Assembly (NCBI GenBank): GCA_965223955.1
Contig: OZ245029.1
Span: 1,922,001 to 1,986,000, forward strand
DNA length: 64,000 nucleotides
Source: Bin75 sp965223955
GTDB lineage: Bacteria; Nitrospirota; Nitrospiria; Nitrospirales; UBA8639
Reading direction: 5' to 3'
The first letter of the stretch is position 1, and the number at the start of each line of letters is the position of its first letter. This document shows positions 1-8,071 of this stretch, piece after piece. The notes beneath the pieces were generated by a model, which saw only the letters and a list, made by a program, of their open reading frames with translations, did no database searches and was not told the origin of the DNA. Both the position numbers and the translations under genes were made by a program.

Positions 1-92
1 AAAAACCCCGGTGTCTTCAGTTAAAAAAAGGAACCGGCGATTGGGACGGGGTCATCATCGAGGGGAGGGTATCGTAGCGGCCGCATCTCAAT

Positions 93-464
93 TTATACGG
101 TGACAACCTGTCGTCCGCCGATCACAATGAGTAGGAAGTTGAATAGGGCGGTCAGGAGAATCAGGCCGACAAAGTGCAGTGAATCCATTTCAGAAGTGAT
201 GCTCTGTACAAATGTGGCAATGTCCAAGGCCAAGCCGATCGTTCCATACATCACCCCAACCATGGACGTCCATCGTTTCCCGATCAGACAGACTCCACCG
301 ACAAGCAAGGGAAGTCCGAATTGAAACCCGTACCAGATGGATCGATGGAGATCCGAAGTAAAAGCTCTCTCGGGTTGAAGGGCATCGGAGGCCATGGCGC
401 TCACGAAAAGCCCGAAACAAATCGCTGCCATCAGGCGAGTCGTCAGGTTTTCGGTACTGGTCAT
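93..464 (-). CDS. small integral membrane protein, unknown function
   Basis: This 123-residue protein has four hydrophobic stretches at about residues 11-25, 45-62, 68-86 and 98-116, so it should be a four-helix inner-membrane protein. I see no charged catalytic motif and no recognisable family signature. The first helix could be read as a signal anchor. The gene stands alone: the next gene (866) is on the opposite strand, with a repeat element between them. Start at the ATG at 464; a clear ribosome-binding site is not obvious. Confidence 0.6.
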   Translation of the reverse strand: MTSTENLTTRLMAAICFGLFVSAMASDALQPERAFTSDLHRSIWYGFQFGLPLLVGGVCLIGKRWTSMVGVMYGTIGLALDIATFVQSITSEMDSLHFVGLILLTALFNFLLIVIGGRQVVTV

Positions 465-544
465 GAGAAGTCCGTGACTGAAGAGAGTACGTTACGATGG
501 CTGTTCATTGATACGAACATAGCCCGAATCTGTCATTCCTCTAT

Positions 545-786
545 TATGTGTTGAGTCATTCGTTGACAGTTTCCACCGCTTCTTTTTGTGCCCCAGTTCC
601 CCTCCTTTGTAAGGAGGGGTGAGGGGAGGTAGAGTGCCTGGATCGAATAGTCTCTGCTGCGAGCCGGGGCGTAAGATTTTCTCAAGTAGAACTCTACCCC
701 ACTTGGCCTCCCCTTACAAAGGGGAGGGAATGAAAAAAGCAGGCTCTTCCTCTCTGGCATTCCGTCAACGAATTGATAAACATTTC
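545..786. repeat. composite MITE-like element, copy A
   Basis: A left end TATGTGTTGAGTCATTCG..TTGACA (545-568) and a degenerate right end CGTCAACGAATTGATAAACA (763-782) are inverted relative to each other. Between them lie two inverted cores: a CCCCTCCTTTGTAAGGAGGGG-type hairpin with a GAGGGGAGGTAGAG tail near 599-634, and its mirror CTCTACCCCACTTGGC...CTCCCCTTACAAAGGGGAGG near 699-729. The same architecture recurs at 32759-33022. No gene is present between 465 and 865 apart from this element. Confidence 0.6.
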
Positions 787-865
787 CACCTGCCCTCCGC
801 CCTGCAATTTATTGACACTCAATTCGGCCAAGCCTAGAATGGCCGAGATTACAAGGGGAGGGCGT

Positions 866-2956
866 ATGACACATTCTCAAGCCATTCGAAACGTTGTTGT
901 GACGTCGTATGTCGGTGCCGGAAAAACTTCTCTCGTTGAAGCCCTGTTGTTTTCCGCCGGTGTGACGTCGTCAATGGGTACGAGCGCCAACGGAAATACC
1001 GTGGCCGATTTCGAAGCAGAAGAGGTTCAGCATCGTCATTCCATGAATGCGACCCTTCTTCAGTATGAACACAAAGAGACCTTCCTGAATCTGCTCGACA
1101 CTCCGGGATCGCTGGACTTTTTTGCCGATACCAAAAATTCCATTCACGTGGCAGACGGCGTCGTGTTGGTCGTAGGTGCTTCGGGCATACGATCGGAATT
1201 GGACCGGGTCTGGGATTATATTCAAGCACGAGAACTTCCCTGTCTTATGTTCATCAACGAATTGGATAAAGAACGAGCGAACTTTGAATCCGTTTTGGAA
1301 GAGATTCAGAAGACGCTTGAGACCAAATGCGTCCCGATTGCATATCCGATCGGCGAGGAAGCGAATCTTCGAGGCGTGGTGGACCTGGTGACACAGAAAG
1401 CCATTATCCCGGTACCCAACAGTCATAAGGTGCAGGAAGAAGAAATCCCCGCGGACCTGAAGGATAAAATTTCCGAGTTGCGGAAACAATTGATTGAAAC
1501 CGTGGCTGAAGCCAGCGATGACCTGGTGGAAAAATATTTGAGCGACGGGGATCTGACGCAGGAAGAAGTCCTCCAAGCGTTGGTCTCGGGCACGAAAACC
1601 CGCCAGTATATTCCGGTGTTGTGCGGTTCGGCGATCATGAATCTCGGCACCACGGTGCTGCACGATGCGATTATTCAATGCCTGCCTTCTCCCGAAGAGC
1701 GAGCCGAAACCTTTTCGCTGGCCGGATCGCATCCCGACACGAGTGAAGAACTTGCGCGACCCATGAGCGCGGAAGAGCCGTTCTCCGGCTACGTGTTCAA
1801 GACCACCATCGATCCTTTTATGGGCCGGCTCACGTATCTCAAGGTCTGTTCGGGAGTGCTCGAAGCCGATTCAACCTTTTTCAATCCCGTGAAAAACGTG
1901 AAAGAAAAAGGGGGACATCTGTATTATCTGCAAGGGAAGAAAAGCACGCAGACGCAACGAGCCACGGCAGGTGAGATTGTGGTTATGGGAAAATTAAAGG
2001 AAACCCACACGGGTGAGACGGTTTGCACCGACAAAGCTCCCATCGTCTTTCCCGCGGTGCCACTCCGCCGGCCCGTGATGTCGTTTGCGCTTGAACCGAA
2101 ATCGAAGGGGGACATCGATAAGGTGAGCATGGGTCTGCACAAGCTTGTGGAAGAAGATGCGTCATTGGAATTTATCCGCAATGAGGAGACCAAGGAAATG
2201 TTGTTGAGTGGAGTCGGGCAGACTCATATCGAGCTGACCCTGGAAAAACTCCACCGGAAATACGGAGTGGACGTCAACCTGCATACACCGAAAGTCGCCT
2301 ATCGCGAGACCATCCAGAAAATGGCCCAGGCCCAGGGAAAATACAAAAAACAAACGGGCGGCCACGGGCAATACGGCGATTGCTGGCTTCAGCTTGCCCC
2401 ATTGCCACGCAATGGCGGATTTGAATTTCTCAATAAAATCGTTGGAGGGGCCATTCCCCGGAATTTCATTCCCGCGGTGGAAAAGGGCGTGGTCGAAGCC
2501 ATGCACGAGGGCATTCTCGCCGGCTTCCCGGTCGTGGACGTGCAAGTGAAGGTCTATGACGGGTCCCATCATCCCGTTGACTCTTCGGAAATGGCCTTTA
2601 AGGTTGCGGCCTCGATGGGATTCAAAAAAGCCATGGAATCGGCACAGCCCGTTCTCCTCGAACCGATCATGAACGTGGAAGTGACGGCGCCGGACGACAT
2701 GGTGGGCACAGTGATTGGAGATTTAAACAGCCGGCGAGGTCGAATCCTGGGAATGGATGCCAAAGGGCATAATCAAATCGTGAAAGCCGTGGTCCCGTTG
2801 GCCGAAATTCTGAAGTATGCGCCCATCCTGACCTCCATTACCGCCGGAAAGGGTTCTTATGCCATGGAATTTTCAGGCTATGAGCAGGCGCCTCGTGAGG
2901 TCGTCAATAAGGTCGTGGAGGAACACAAAGCCGCAAAGGAGGCTGCTTCGTCTTGA
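866..2956 (+). CDS. elongation factor G-like translational GTPase (EF-G paralogue)
   Basis: 696-residue EF-G family GTPase. The P-loop reads SYVGAGKTSL at residues 14-23 (canonical EF-G has AHxDxGKT, so the usual Asp is Gly), followed by the G3 motif DTPG and a G4 motif NELDKE in place of NKxD. EF-G domains II to V follow, including the TGGHGQYGDC segment of domain IV. These divergent G motifs fit the EF-G-like paralogue group rather than the main EF-G. The start at ATG 866 is preferred because AGGGGAGG lies just upstream; an in-frame extension to 773 has no such site and overlaps the repeat. What the paralogue does (ribosome recycling, stress) cannot be told from sequence. Confidence 0.9.
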   Translation: MTHSQAIRNVVVTSYVGAGKTSLVEALLFSAGVTSSMGTSANGNTVADFEAEEVQHRHSMNATLLQYEHKETFLNLLDTPGSLDFFADTKNSIHVADGVVLVVGASGIRSELDRVWDYIQARELPCLMFINELDKERANFESVLEEIQKTLETKCVPIAYPIGEEANLRGVVDLVTQKAIIPVPNSHKVQEEEIPADLKDKISELRKQLIETVAEASDDLVEKYLSDGDLTQEEVLQALVSGTKTRQYIPVLCGSAIMNLGTTVLHDAIIQCLPSPEERAETFSLAGSHPDTSEELARPMSAEEPFSGYVFKTTIDPFMGRLTYLKVCSGVLEADSTFFNPVKNVKEKGGHLYYLQGKKSTQTQRATAGEIVVMGKLKETHTGETVCTDKAPIVFPAVPLRRPVMSFALEPKSKGDIDKVSMGLHKLVEEDASLEFIRNEETKEMLLSGVGQTHIELTLEKLHRKYGVDVNLHTPKVAYRETIQKMAQAQGKYKKQTGGHGQYGDCWLQLAPLPRNGGFEFLNKIVGGAIPRNFIPAVEKGVVEAMHEGILAGFPVVDVQVKVYDGSHHPVDSSEMAFKVAASMGFKKAMESAQPVLLEPIMNVEVTAPDDMVGTVIGDLNSRRGRILGMDAKGHNQIVKAVVPLAEILKYAPILTSITAGKGSYAMEFSGYEQAPREVVNKVVEEHKAAKEAASS

Positions 2957-2976
2957 AGCAGGGGGAGCAGAACTTT

Positions 2977-2995
2977 CTCTCCCTTGACGGGAGAG
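2977..2995. repeat. CTCTCCC-GGGAGAG hairpin repeat just after the EF-G-like gene
   Basis: CTCTCCC, five-base loop, GGGAGAG, followed by a GATGAAGGTGAGGG tail. The same repeat type recurs at 12660-12680, 14352-14395 and 49268-49312. It lies 21 bases after the stop codon and might act as a weak transcription end, although there is no U tract. Confidence 0.5.
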
Positions 2996-3201
2996 GATGA
3001 AGGTGAGGGTGATGAGCGGCCCAGGGAAAACAGGCACAATAAGATCCCGCAGCTAGAAATACCGAAAAAATCAGAGAGCTTATTCAGGAACTCAAGCTGT
3101 TCCAGCTTGGCTGCGCCGTTTTCACCGGCGGGTACCGCTCCGACGCACTCGACATCGCCATCCGTAGACCTAAGACCAGCCCACGACGCGCATGCACGAC
3201 A

Positions 3202-3520
3202 GGGGACTTATCCATTTAACTTGACACTCATTGAGAGTGGTAATGCCGGGGAAACGCCTCACGTATGCGCAATTGACGGCGAGAGCGTGAACATGCGTCC
3301 CCCTTCCCGGCCCTTGATCGGAGTATGGATTGCATAGTACTTCCATCGCATGGAAGATTTATTTGCCGCCTTGCTTGGGCTGCTCGGCCCTACGATCCTT
3401 CTTTTGCTTGCTATTCTAGTGGGTAGCATTCTTGGCATCTGAATGTGGTTTGCGGCTGGCAAACCAATAGGTGATGATACCCGTTGCTATGGGGGCGTCA
3501 AGTTAAACGGATAAGTCCCC
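3202..3520. mobile_element. 319-bp non-autonomous transposon-like element with inverted ends and 6-bp duplication
   Basis: The left end (3202-3225) starts GGGGACTTATCC and ends TTAACTTGAC; the right end (3497-3520) is its reverse complement with one mismatch in 24. The outer flanks are ACGACA on both sides (3196-3201 and 3521-3526), as expected for a 6-bp target-site duplication. The interior contains no transposase; it holds a 30-codon ORF for a hydrophobic peptide (3350-3442). The ends plus duplication are seen directly; mobility is inferred. I do not recognise the IS family that would mobilise it. Confidence 0.65.
3350..3442 (+). CDS. 30-residue hydrophobic peptide inside the 319-bp element
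   Basis: ATG at 3350, TGA at 3440-3442. The peptide begins MEDLFAALLG and is almost wholly aliphatic after residue 5 (one predicted transmembrane helix, with Gly and Pro). It resembles in general shape small membrane peptides such as type I toxins, but I have no family match, and a clear ribosome-binding site is missing. It may be a chance ORF. Confidence 0.25.
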   Translation: MEDLFAALLGLLGPTILLLLAILVGSILGI

Positions 3521-3609
3521 ACGACAGCGGCTTGACGATCGAAGACTATGGGCAGGCCTGGAATGCACCTCGAAGCGCTTGAAGTTCAGTGACCTCCGAA
3601 ATTGTATCC

Positions 3610-4215
3610 TCATGTAGAACACACCGTGCCGGCAAAGGCGCCGTCAAACAGCGATTTGAGAAGAGTGTATTTGGATCGTCCATGAACGAGCTTCCCGTTC
3701 AGATTCAACACCACGATCCCATGTAGTGACGTCCAATAGAGATGTGCCAGCGAAACCGGATTGCCTTGCAGCCGACCCTGCTTGACAGCCTCTGCGACGG
3801 CATCGCGAAGTGTGCGAAAGGCACGACGTTCGGCCTTCTTCAATCCCGAGCTCGATTCTTTCGGCTGATGTTCGAGCTCGAACATCAGCCGAAAGGCAGC
3901 TGGATTCTCGTCCGCAAACGAGGCATACGCCTCGCCGAGCGCCCGAATCCTTTTGAGAGGGTCTGCATGGCGGGTGGCGACAAGTTCCTGCACTTCGGCA
4001 AAACCCTCGAAGGCATGGCAGCGGCAGGCATCGAAAATCGCCGACTTGTCATCAAAGTAACGATACGGCTTCATCGCGCTGCATCCCACTGCCTCCGCCA
4101 GAGCCCGAATCGATACGGCGTCGTAGCCGTTTTCGGCAAACAGCTTCAGCGCTGCGCGCAACAGAGCGTCTCTGAACGCCCGTCTGCCCTGCTTGGAAAG
4201 TTTTTTCCTACCCAT
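3610..4215 (-). CDS. TetR/AcrR family transcriptional regulator
   Basis: 201 residues. The N-terminal part (about residues 14-60) is a TetR helix-turn-helix: ALKLFAENGYDAVSIRALA, then the turn and recognition helix with SAMKPYRYFDDK. The C-terminal ligand-binding region ends with a WTSLHGIVVLNLNG segment like the WHG-type TetR C-terminal domain. It is divergent from a DUF4188 gene starting at 4282, with 66 bases between them that hold a palindrome (4245-4257), so it probably represses both itself and that gene. Its coding sequence contains a perfect 38-bp palindrome (3858-3895). The ligand is unknown. Confidence 0.9.
   Translation of the reverse strand: MGRKKLSKQGRRAFRDALLRAALKLFAENGYDAVSIRALAEAVGCSAMKPYRYFDDKSAIFDACRCHAFEGFAEVQELVATRHADPLKRIRALGEAYASFADENPAAFRLMFELEHQPKESSSGLKKAERRAFRTLRDAVAEAVKQGRLQGNPVSLAHLYWTSLHGIVVLNLNGKLVHGRSKYTLLKSLFDGAFAGTVCST
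3858..3895. repeat. perfect 38-bp palindrome inside the TetR gene
   Basis: Two 19-base arms without spacer: CTTTCGGCTGATGTTCGAG and its exact reverse complement. Because of the symmetry, both strands encode RLMFELEHQPK here. A perfect zero-spacer palindrome of this size within a coding region is unusual; it might be natural or an assembly/fold-back artefact. Confidence 0.8.
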
Positions 4216-4218
4216 AGC

Positions 4219-4257
4219 TTGACACTACCACTTTTGTGTGACATTGTAAATTTTACA
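4219..4257 (+). promoter_or_regulatory. promoter and probable TetR operator between the divergent pair
   Basis: A TTGACA -35 box at 4219-4224 is followed by a nearly perfect palindrome TGTAAATTTTACA (4245-4257) in the -10 region. The layout suggests that the TetR protein blocks the promoter of the DUF4188 gene and possibly its own. Confidence 0.5.
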
Positions 4258-4281
4258 TCGTAAATAAAGGAGTAACCCAAC

Positions 4282-4764
4282 ATGGCCGAGATTGTTGCGC
4301 GTCGCATGACGGCGTGTTTGAACGAGGATTTCGTTGTATTTCTCATTGGTTTTCGCATCAATCGATTCTTTCGAGTCCACAAATGGTTTCCTGTGTTTCG
4401 CGCGATGCGCCCGATGATTGACGAGCTCACGGCAAACCCCGAGTTCGGATTCTTGAGTGCCGAGCTTGGCTGGGGAAACCCCATCATCATGATCCAGTAC
4501 TGGCGCTCGCTAGACCATCTGATTCGATACGCCACCGATCGGGACGCGACTCACCTTCCTGCCTGGTCGCGTTTCAATAAGGAAATCGGCAGCAACGGCG
4601 ATGTTGGCATCTGGCACGAGACGTACCTCGTTCGGGATGGCGGGTACGAGTCCGTGTACAACAACATGCCCCGATTCGGGCTCGCCCGCGCGGGCGAGCA
4701 CATCCCGGCTGAAGGGCGCTGGGGTAATGCCCTCGCGCGAATTGAAGTCAACGGAGGCCAGTAA
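4282..4764 (+). CDS. DUF4188 domain protein (monooxygenase-like)
   Basis: 160 residues. The sequence, including FLIGFRINRFFRVHKWFPV near the N-terminus and the later SNGDVGIWHETYLV segment, fits the DUF4188 family, which has a dimeric alpha/beta-barrel fold like small monooxygenases. Function is not established. AAGGAG at 4267-4272 lies 9 bases before the ATG. It is transcribed away from the TetR regulator. Its stop codon overlaps by one base the start of the next ORF (4764), so the two formerly formed an operon, but the second gene is now truncated. Confidence 0.8.
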   Translation: MAEIVARRMTACLNEDFVVFLIGFRINRFFRVHKWFPVFRAMRPMIDELTANPEFGFLSAELGWGNPIIMIQYWRSLDHLIRYATDRDATHLPAWSRFNKEIGSNGDVGIWHETYLVRDGGYESVYNNMPRFGLARAGEHIPAEGRWGNALARIEVNGGQ

Positions 4765-4838
4765 TGAAAACAAGAAATCTCCTGAGAGGTCTGCACTTGA
4801 TCGCGGCCGTATGTCTCGGGACATTAATCTATTCGCTC
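4764..4838 (+). pseudogene. 5' remnant of a small membrane-protein gene
   Basis: The TAATG junction couples this start to the DUF4188 gene. The first ~24 residues (MKTRNLLRGLHLIAAVCLG plus TLIYS) look like a genuine N-terminal membrane helix. After about 4835 the frame runs antisense through a conjugative relaxase relic and the translation turns into low-quality Arg/Ser/Pro-rich sequence. The gene therefore seems cut off by the foreign segment that begins here. Confidence 0.5.
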
Positions 4839-4839
4839 C

Positions 4840-5440
4840 GCTCCTTGCCCGCCCGCATCAGTGCCACGGTCTCCCATTCCCATTCCCGCGCGACCGCCCG
4901 CGTCCATGGCCTAGTGCTTGCCATACTCCGGGCGGTGGCTCCATGCAGTCTTCCGTCCCGTTCCAAGACCTCGACCGCCCACTCCGCGCTTTCTCGACAG
5001 TGCCGAACCGGGTTCATACGAGAGCCCCGCCGCCAACAGATCGGCATGAGAAAACACCGCTTGCCGCTCGGAAAGATGCTCGACCGTCCAGTTCGCAGCG
5101 TCGGTCACGAAGTAGTCCTTGCCCGCGAGCAGCGAGTCCCTGTCTGCCTTGCCCCAGGTGGCGGTCTCCGCCGCCCGCGTCATCAGCGAGGCACGGTCCG
5201 CGAGACGTTTGTTGTCGGCGGGGTCGTCGCCCCCCTCATCGCCGCGTCGATAAGGCTTCGATGACATCCCGAGAAACGCCCGCGATCTCGAAGAGCCCGT
5301 CCGCATGCGTCCTCTCGATCCCGTAGCCGAGACGCACGAGCCCTTCCGCGAGCTCCGCACGGTAGATCTCGCGCTGATCGCTTTCTGCTGTCGGTAGAGG
5401 CCGTCGTTGACCATGGTCCGCCATTTGCCGTCATTGCCAC
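4840..5440 (-). pseudogene. relic of a TrwC/TraI (MobF) conjugative relaxase gene
   Basis: Read on the minus strand, pieces of a MobF relaxase appear in order but in different frames: GKWRTMVNDGLYRQQK near 5440-5380, then IYRAELAEGLVRLGYGIE and HADGLFEIAGVSRDVIEA (about 5370-5245), then LADRASLMTRAA, WTVEHLSERQAVFSHADLL (about 5210-5040), then AEWAVEVLERDGRLHG near 4980. At least two frameshifts separate them, and neither end of the ~1000-residue gene is present. The His-triad catalytic region is absent. This is a decayed fragment from a conjugative plasmid or integrative element. Confidence 0.75.
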
Positions 5441-5463
5441 ACCAGATCGCCCTGCCGGATGCT

Positions 5464-6383
5464 AACCCGGAGGCTGGTGTCCTTATGGTCCGATCATGTG
5501 AATGGAATGGTAACACCGCCAAAGCGTGGGATGTCGAAATCCTCGAAGCGAATACGAATTTGCCTGAGGATCTCATGCGAGACATCCTGGGAGCTAGACA
5601 GAGAATCTTTTTCGTGGAAGGTACAATCAACGGCCTTGATCTGCCACTCTACGATGCTCTATTTCCAGGCCTCTCTGTGGTCACGAAGGGAAGTTGTAGC
5701 GATGTGCAGAGAGCAGTAAGCGGCCTGCGATCGACTCAGGACCTCCATCACGTTGAGGCATTTGGCCTCATAGACAAGGATGATCAGCCCGCTAACGAAA
5801 TCGAGCGTCTTGCCAAAAACGGCATCTTCGCCTTGGGCGTGCGTTCAGTCGAAGCGCTCTACTATTGTTCGGACGCCATTGCGGCGGTCGCCGGCGGGCA
5901 AGCGGAGTCCTTGGGGTCCAACGGCGATGAACTTGTCAAATTGGCGAAAACGAAAGCTCTGGATGTCCTGAAGCAAAGCGGCCTCGCCGAAAGGATGGCC
6001 GCACGGCGGTGCGAACTCACAGTTCGCAACTCGATGCTGTCGCAGCTCCCAAACTGGAAAGAACTGATCAAAACCGATGCAGCCTCAAAAATTGGCGCCG
6101 GGTATCGGTTCTCCCTATCCCGAAGCGTTGAAGTACTTCAAGAAGCTCGTCTCTGACGAAAACCTTAGTGATTTTGTTGTTCGCTATCCGCTCCGAGAGA
6201 GCGGCGTATTCGGTGCAATCATGGAAGCCTTAAGATGTTCTAGGCGAGGGGATTAACGAGCAAATGGTCGTCTCCCAAATTCGAAGAGATAGCGATCTGG
6301 CCCAAAAACTCAGGGAACGTATCGCCTCCCTCTCTACCGCACTCAAGGCTGAACCCGTGGTAGCCGAGAATACTGGATCGTAA
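5464..6383 (+). pseudogene. C-terminal remnant of an OLD-like/TOPRIM ATP-dependent nuclease
   Basis: The frame open to 6156 contains a TOPRIM-like core: RIFFVEGT (metal-binding Glu), then LYDALFPGLSVVTKG, and AFGLIDKDDQ (DxD-type acidic motif). The N-terminal ABC-type ATPase half expected for OLD-family or AAA nucleases is missing. Near 6100 the frame shifts and the protein continues as EALKYFKKLVSDENLSDFVV..., then shifts again near 6240 (EQMVVSQIRRDSDLAQKLRE) and ends at TAA 6381-6383. So it is truncated at the 5' side and has two frameshifts. The family assignment is from motifs only. Confidence 0.6.
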
Positions 6384-6617
6384 CGGTGCCTCGTGAAATG
6401 CTCGATTCGGTTGGCGGCGTGCCCAGGGGTGCCAAGATGAGGGGCTACCCGCTTAGCAGCGAAGGTAATATGACCTGTTACAAAAACGGATTCCCTCATG
6501 CGCTCGGCTGTGCAGAGCTTGGAAACAAAGCGGTGCCTATGAGGTGTCTGAAGAAATTTACGCTCTATAGCCGCAAAAGAAAATCCCCGCCATCCTATTG
6601 GAATAACGTGGATTTTT

Positions 6618-6664
6618 TGGTTGCGGGGGTTGGATTCGAACCAACGACCTTCAGGTTATGAGTT
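6618..6664 (-). other. 3' half of a tRNA-Met (CAU), probable attachment-site scar
   Basis: On the minus strand the sequence reads CTCATAACC (anticodon loop, CAU), a variable region, a T-arm GTTGG TTCGAAT CCAAC, then CCCCGCA, discriminator A and CCA. The T-stem pairs perfectly. The 5' half (acceptor and D arm) is absent: the sequence upstream is unrelated and AT-rich. Integrases of the tyrosine family recombine into tRNA 3' ends, so this is most simply one end of an integrated element whose remnants are the relaxase and nuclease fragments to its left. No integrase gene remains in the window. Confidence 0.7.
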
Positions 6665-6679
6665 TTACGAAATTTAACT

Positions 6680-8071
6680 TTACGGTTTTAACACCACAAA
6701 AAACGCTTTCGACTCTCGAAGGATCCGAAGAAGGATCGTTTCGCCGGGATGAATCGCTTCGAGGATTTCGCGAAATTCCCTCATGGTCGGCACCTCGACC
6801 CGATTGACTTCCTGGATAATGTCTCCTTTTCGTAATCCCTCCGCATACGCGACACTTCCCTGAACAACCTGAACCACCAGGATACCCGTTGTTTGTTCGA
6901 GGGAAAACTTTTCGGCCAACTCCTCGGTAATGGGAGACACGTCGATGCCCAAATCGACTTCCGCCGCAGTCGGGGGCAATGAAGCCACGATAGGCTTATC
7001 TTTTTTCACTCCCAACAAAACGGGGAGTTGGAGTAACGTTCCATCCCGGATGACGTGGACCAGCACCTCGTCACCCGGAGAAAAACCCGCGACCACCCGG
7101 GACAACTGGTTTGGAGACTCCAGGCGCTCATTCCCGATTCGGGTAATGATGTCCCCGGATTGAATACCTGCCTGATCCGCCGGATCGTCCGCAAACACTT
7201 CATTCACCAGAATGCCTTTGCCGTCAGGGATGCCCAATTTCTCTCCGAGTTGGGGCGTCAGCGGCTGAATGCCCACCCCAAGCCAACCTCGAACCACTTT
7301 GCCGCCGGTTTTGAGCTGCTCGATAATACGGCTCGCCATATTGGATGGAATCGCAAAGCCGATCCCTTGTGCGAAATTGATAATGGCCGTATTGATCCCG
7401 ATGACCTCGCCTCGCAAATTAAAGAGCGGCCCACCGGAATTGCCCGGATTGATCGACGCATCGGTTTGAATAAAATTTTCATAACGGGACAGATTCATGT
7501 TTTCCCGGCCGATTCCACTGACGACCCCCAAGGTGACGGTCCGGTCCAGCCCGAACGGATTACCCACGGCCAGGACCCATTGTCCGACTTTGACCGTACT
7601 GGAATCCCCAAACGTGGCACTCAACAGTTTGTGGTCGGCCTCGACTTTCAAAAGTGCCAGATCGGTATCGGGATCCTGCGCGACGATTTCCGCAACAAGA
7701 GTCGATTGATCGGAAAAATGGACCTCGGCTTCCACGCCATTACTGATGACGTGATTATTGGTCACAATATAGCCATCTTCATGGATGACCACGCCCGAAC
7801 CCGATCCCGGCACCTTAAAGCGGCCTTGACGCGGAATGCTTCCTGGTGAAGAAAGTTGTCGGATAGTGGACACGCCCACCACTGTCGGAGTGACGTCTTC
7901 GGCCAGTTGCGAAATAGCATCCTGAATCTCTTCCAGGAGTTGGAGCCCCTTGGACTCTTTCAAAAGCGGAACAGCCTGCGCAAACGCCGAACCCGAAAGG
8001 ATTGCGGACAGGATCATCAAGAGAAGAACGGGGAAATACCGAGGAACCCCCATGTCCGTTTTCGACGTCAT
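6680..8071 (-). CDS. htrA: HtrA/Deg-family periplasmic serine protease with two PDZ domains
   Basis: From the ATG at 8071 the protein has 463 residues with a signal peptide (hydrophobic VLLLMILSAILSGSAFA). The trypsin-like domain carries all three catalytic residues: His in TNNHVISNG, Asp in DTDLALLK and Ser in INPGNSGGPLF. Two PDZ domains follow (WLGVGIQPLTPQLGEKLGI and DLGIDVSPITEELAEKFSL regions). Its role is quality control and degradation of misfolded envelope proteins. An ATG at 8053 or an upstream TTG at 8194 are alternative starts; the longer form would place extra polar sequence before the signal peptide and is unlikely. A DUF1640 gene lies just upstream. Confidence 0.92.
   Translation of the reverse strand: MTSKTDMGVPRYFPVLLLMILSAILSGSAFAQAVPLLKESKGLQLLEEIQDAISQLAEDVTPTVVGVSTIRQLSSPGSIPRQGRFKVPGSGSGVVIHEDGYIVTNNHVISNGVEAEVHFSDQSTLVAEIVAQDPDTDLALLKVEADHKLLSATFGDSSTVKVGQWVLAVGNPFGLDRTVTLGVVSGIGRENMNLSRYENFIQTDASINPGNSGGPLFNLRGEVIGINTAIINFAQGIGFAIPSNMASRIIEQLKTGGKVVRGWLGVGIQPLTPQLGEKLGIPDGKGILVNEVFADDPADQAGIQSGDIITRIGNERLESPNQLSRVVAGFSPGDEVLVHVIRDGTLLQLPVLLGVKKDKPIVASLPPTAAEVDLGIDVSPITEELAEKFSLEQTTGILVVQVVQGSVAYAEGLRKGDIIQEVNRVEVPTMREFREILEAIHPGETILLRILRESKAFFVVLKP

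Noticed and set aside
3042..3220. Open stretch on the plus strand with ELKLFQLGCAVFTGGYRSDA and ALDIAIRR-like text
   Set aside because: It has no start codon, ends inside the 319-bp element, and matches no family I know. It may be a gene relic but is too weak to list.
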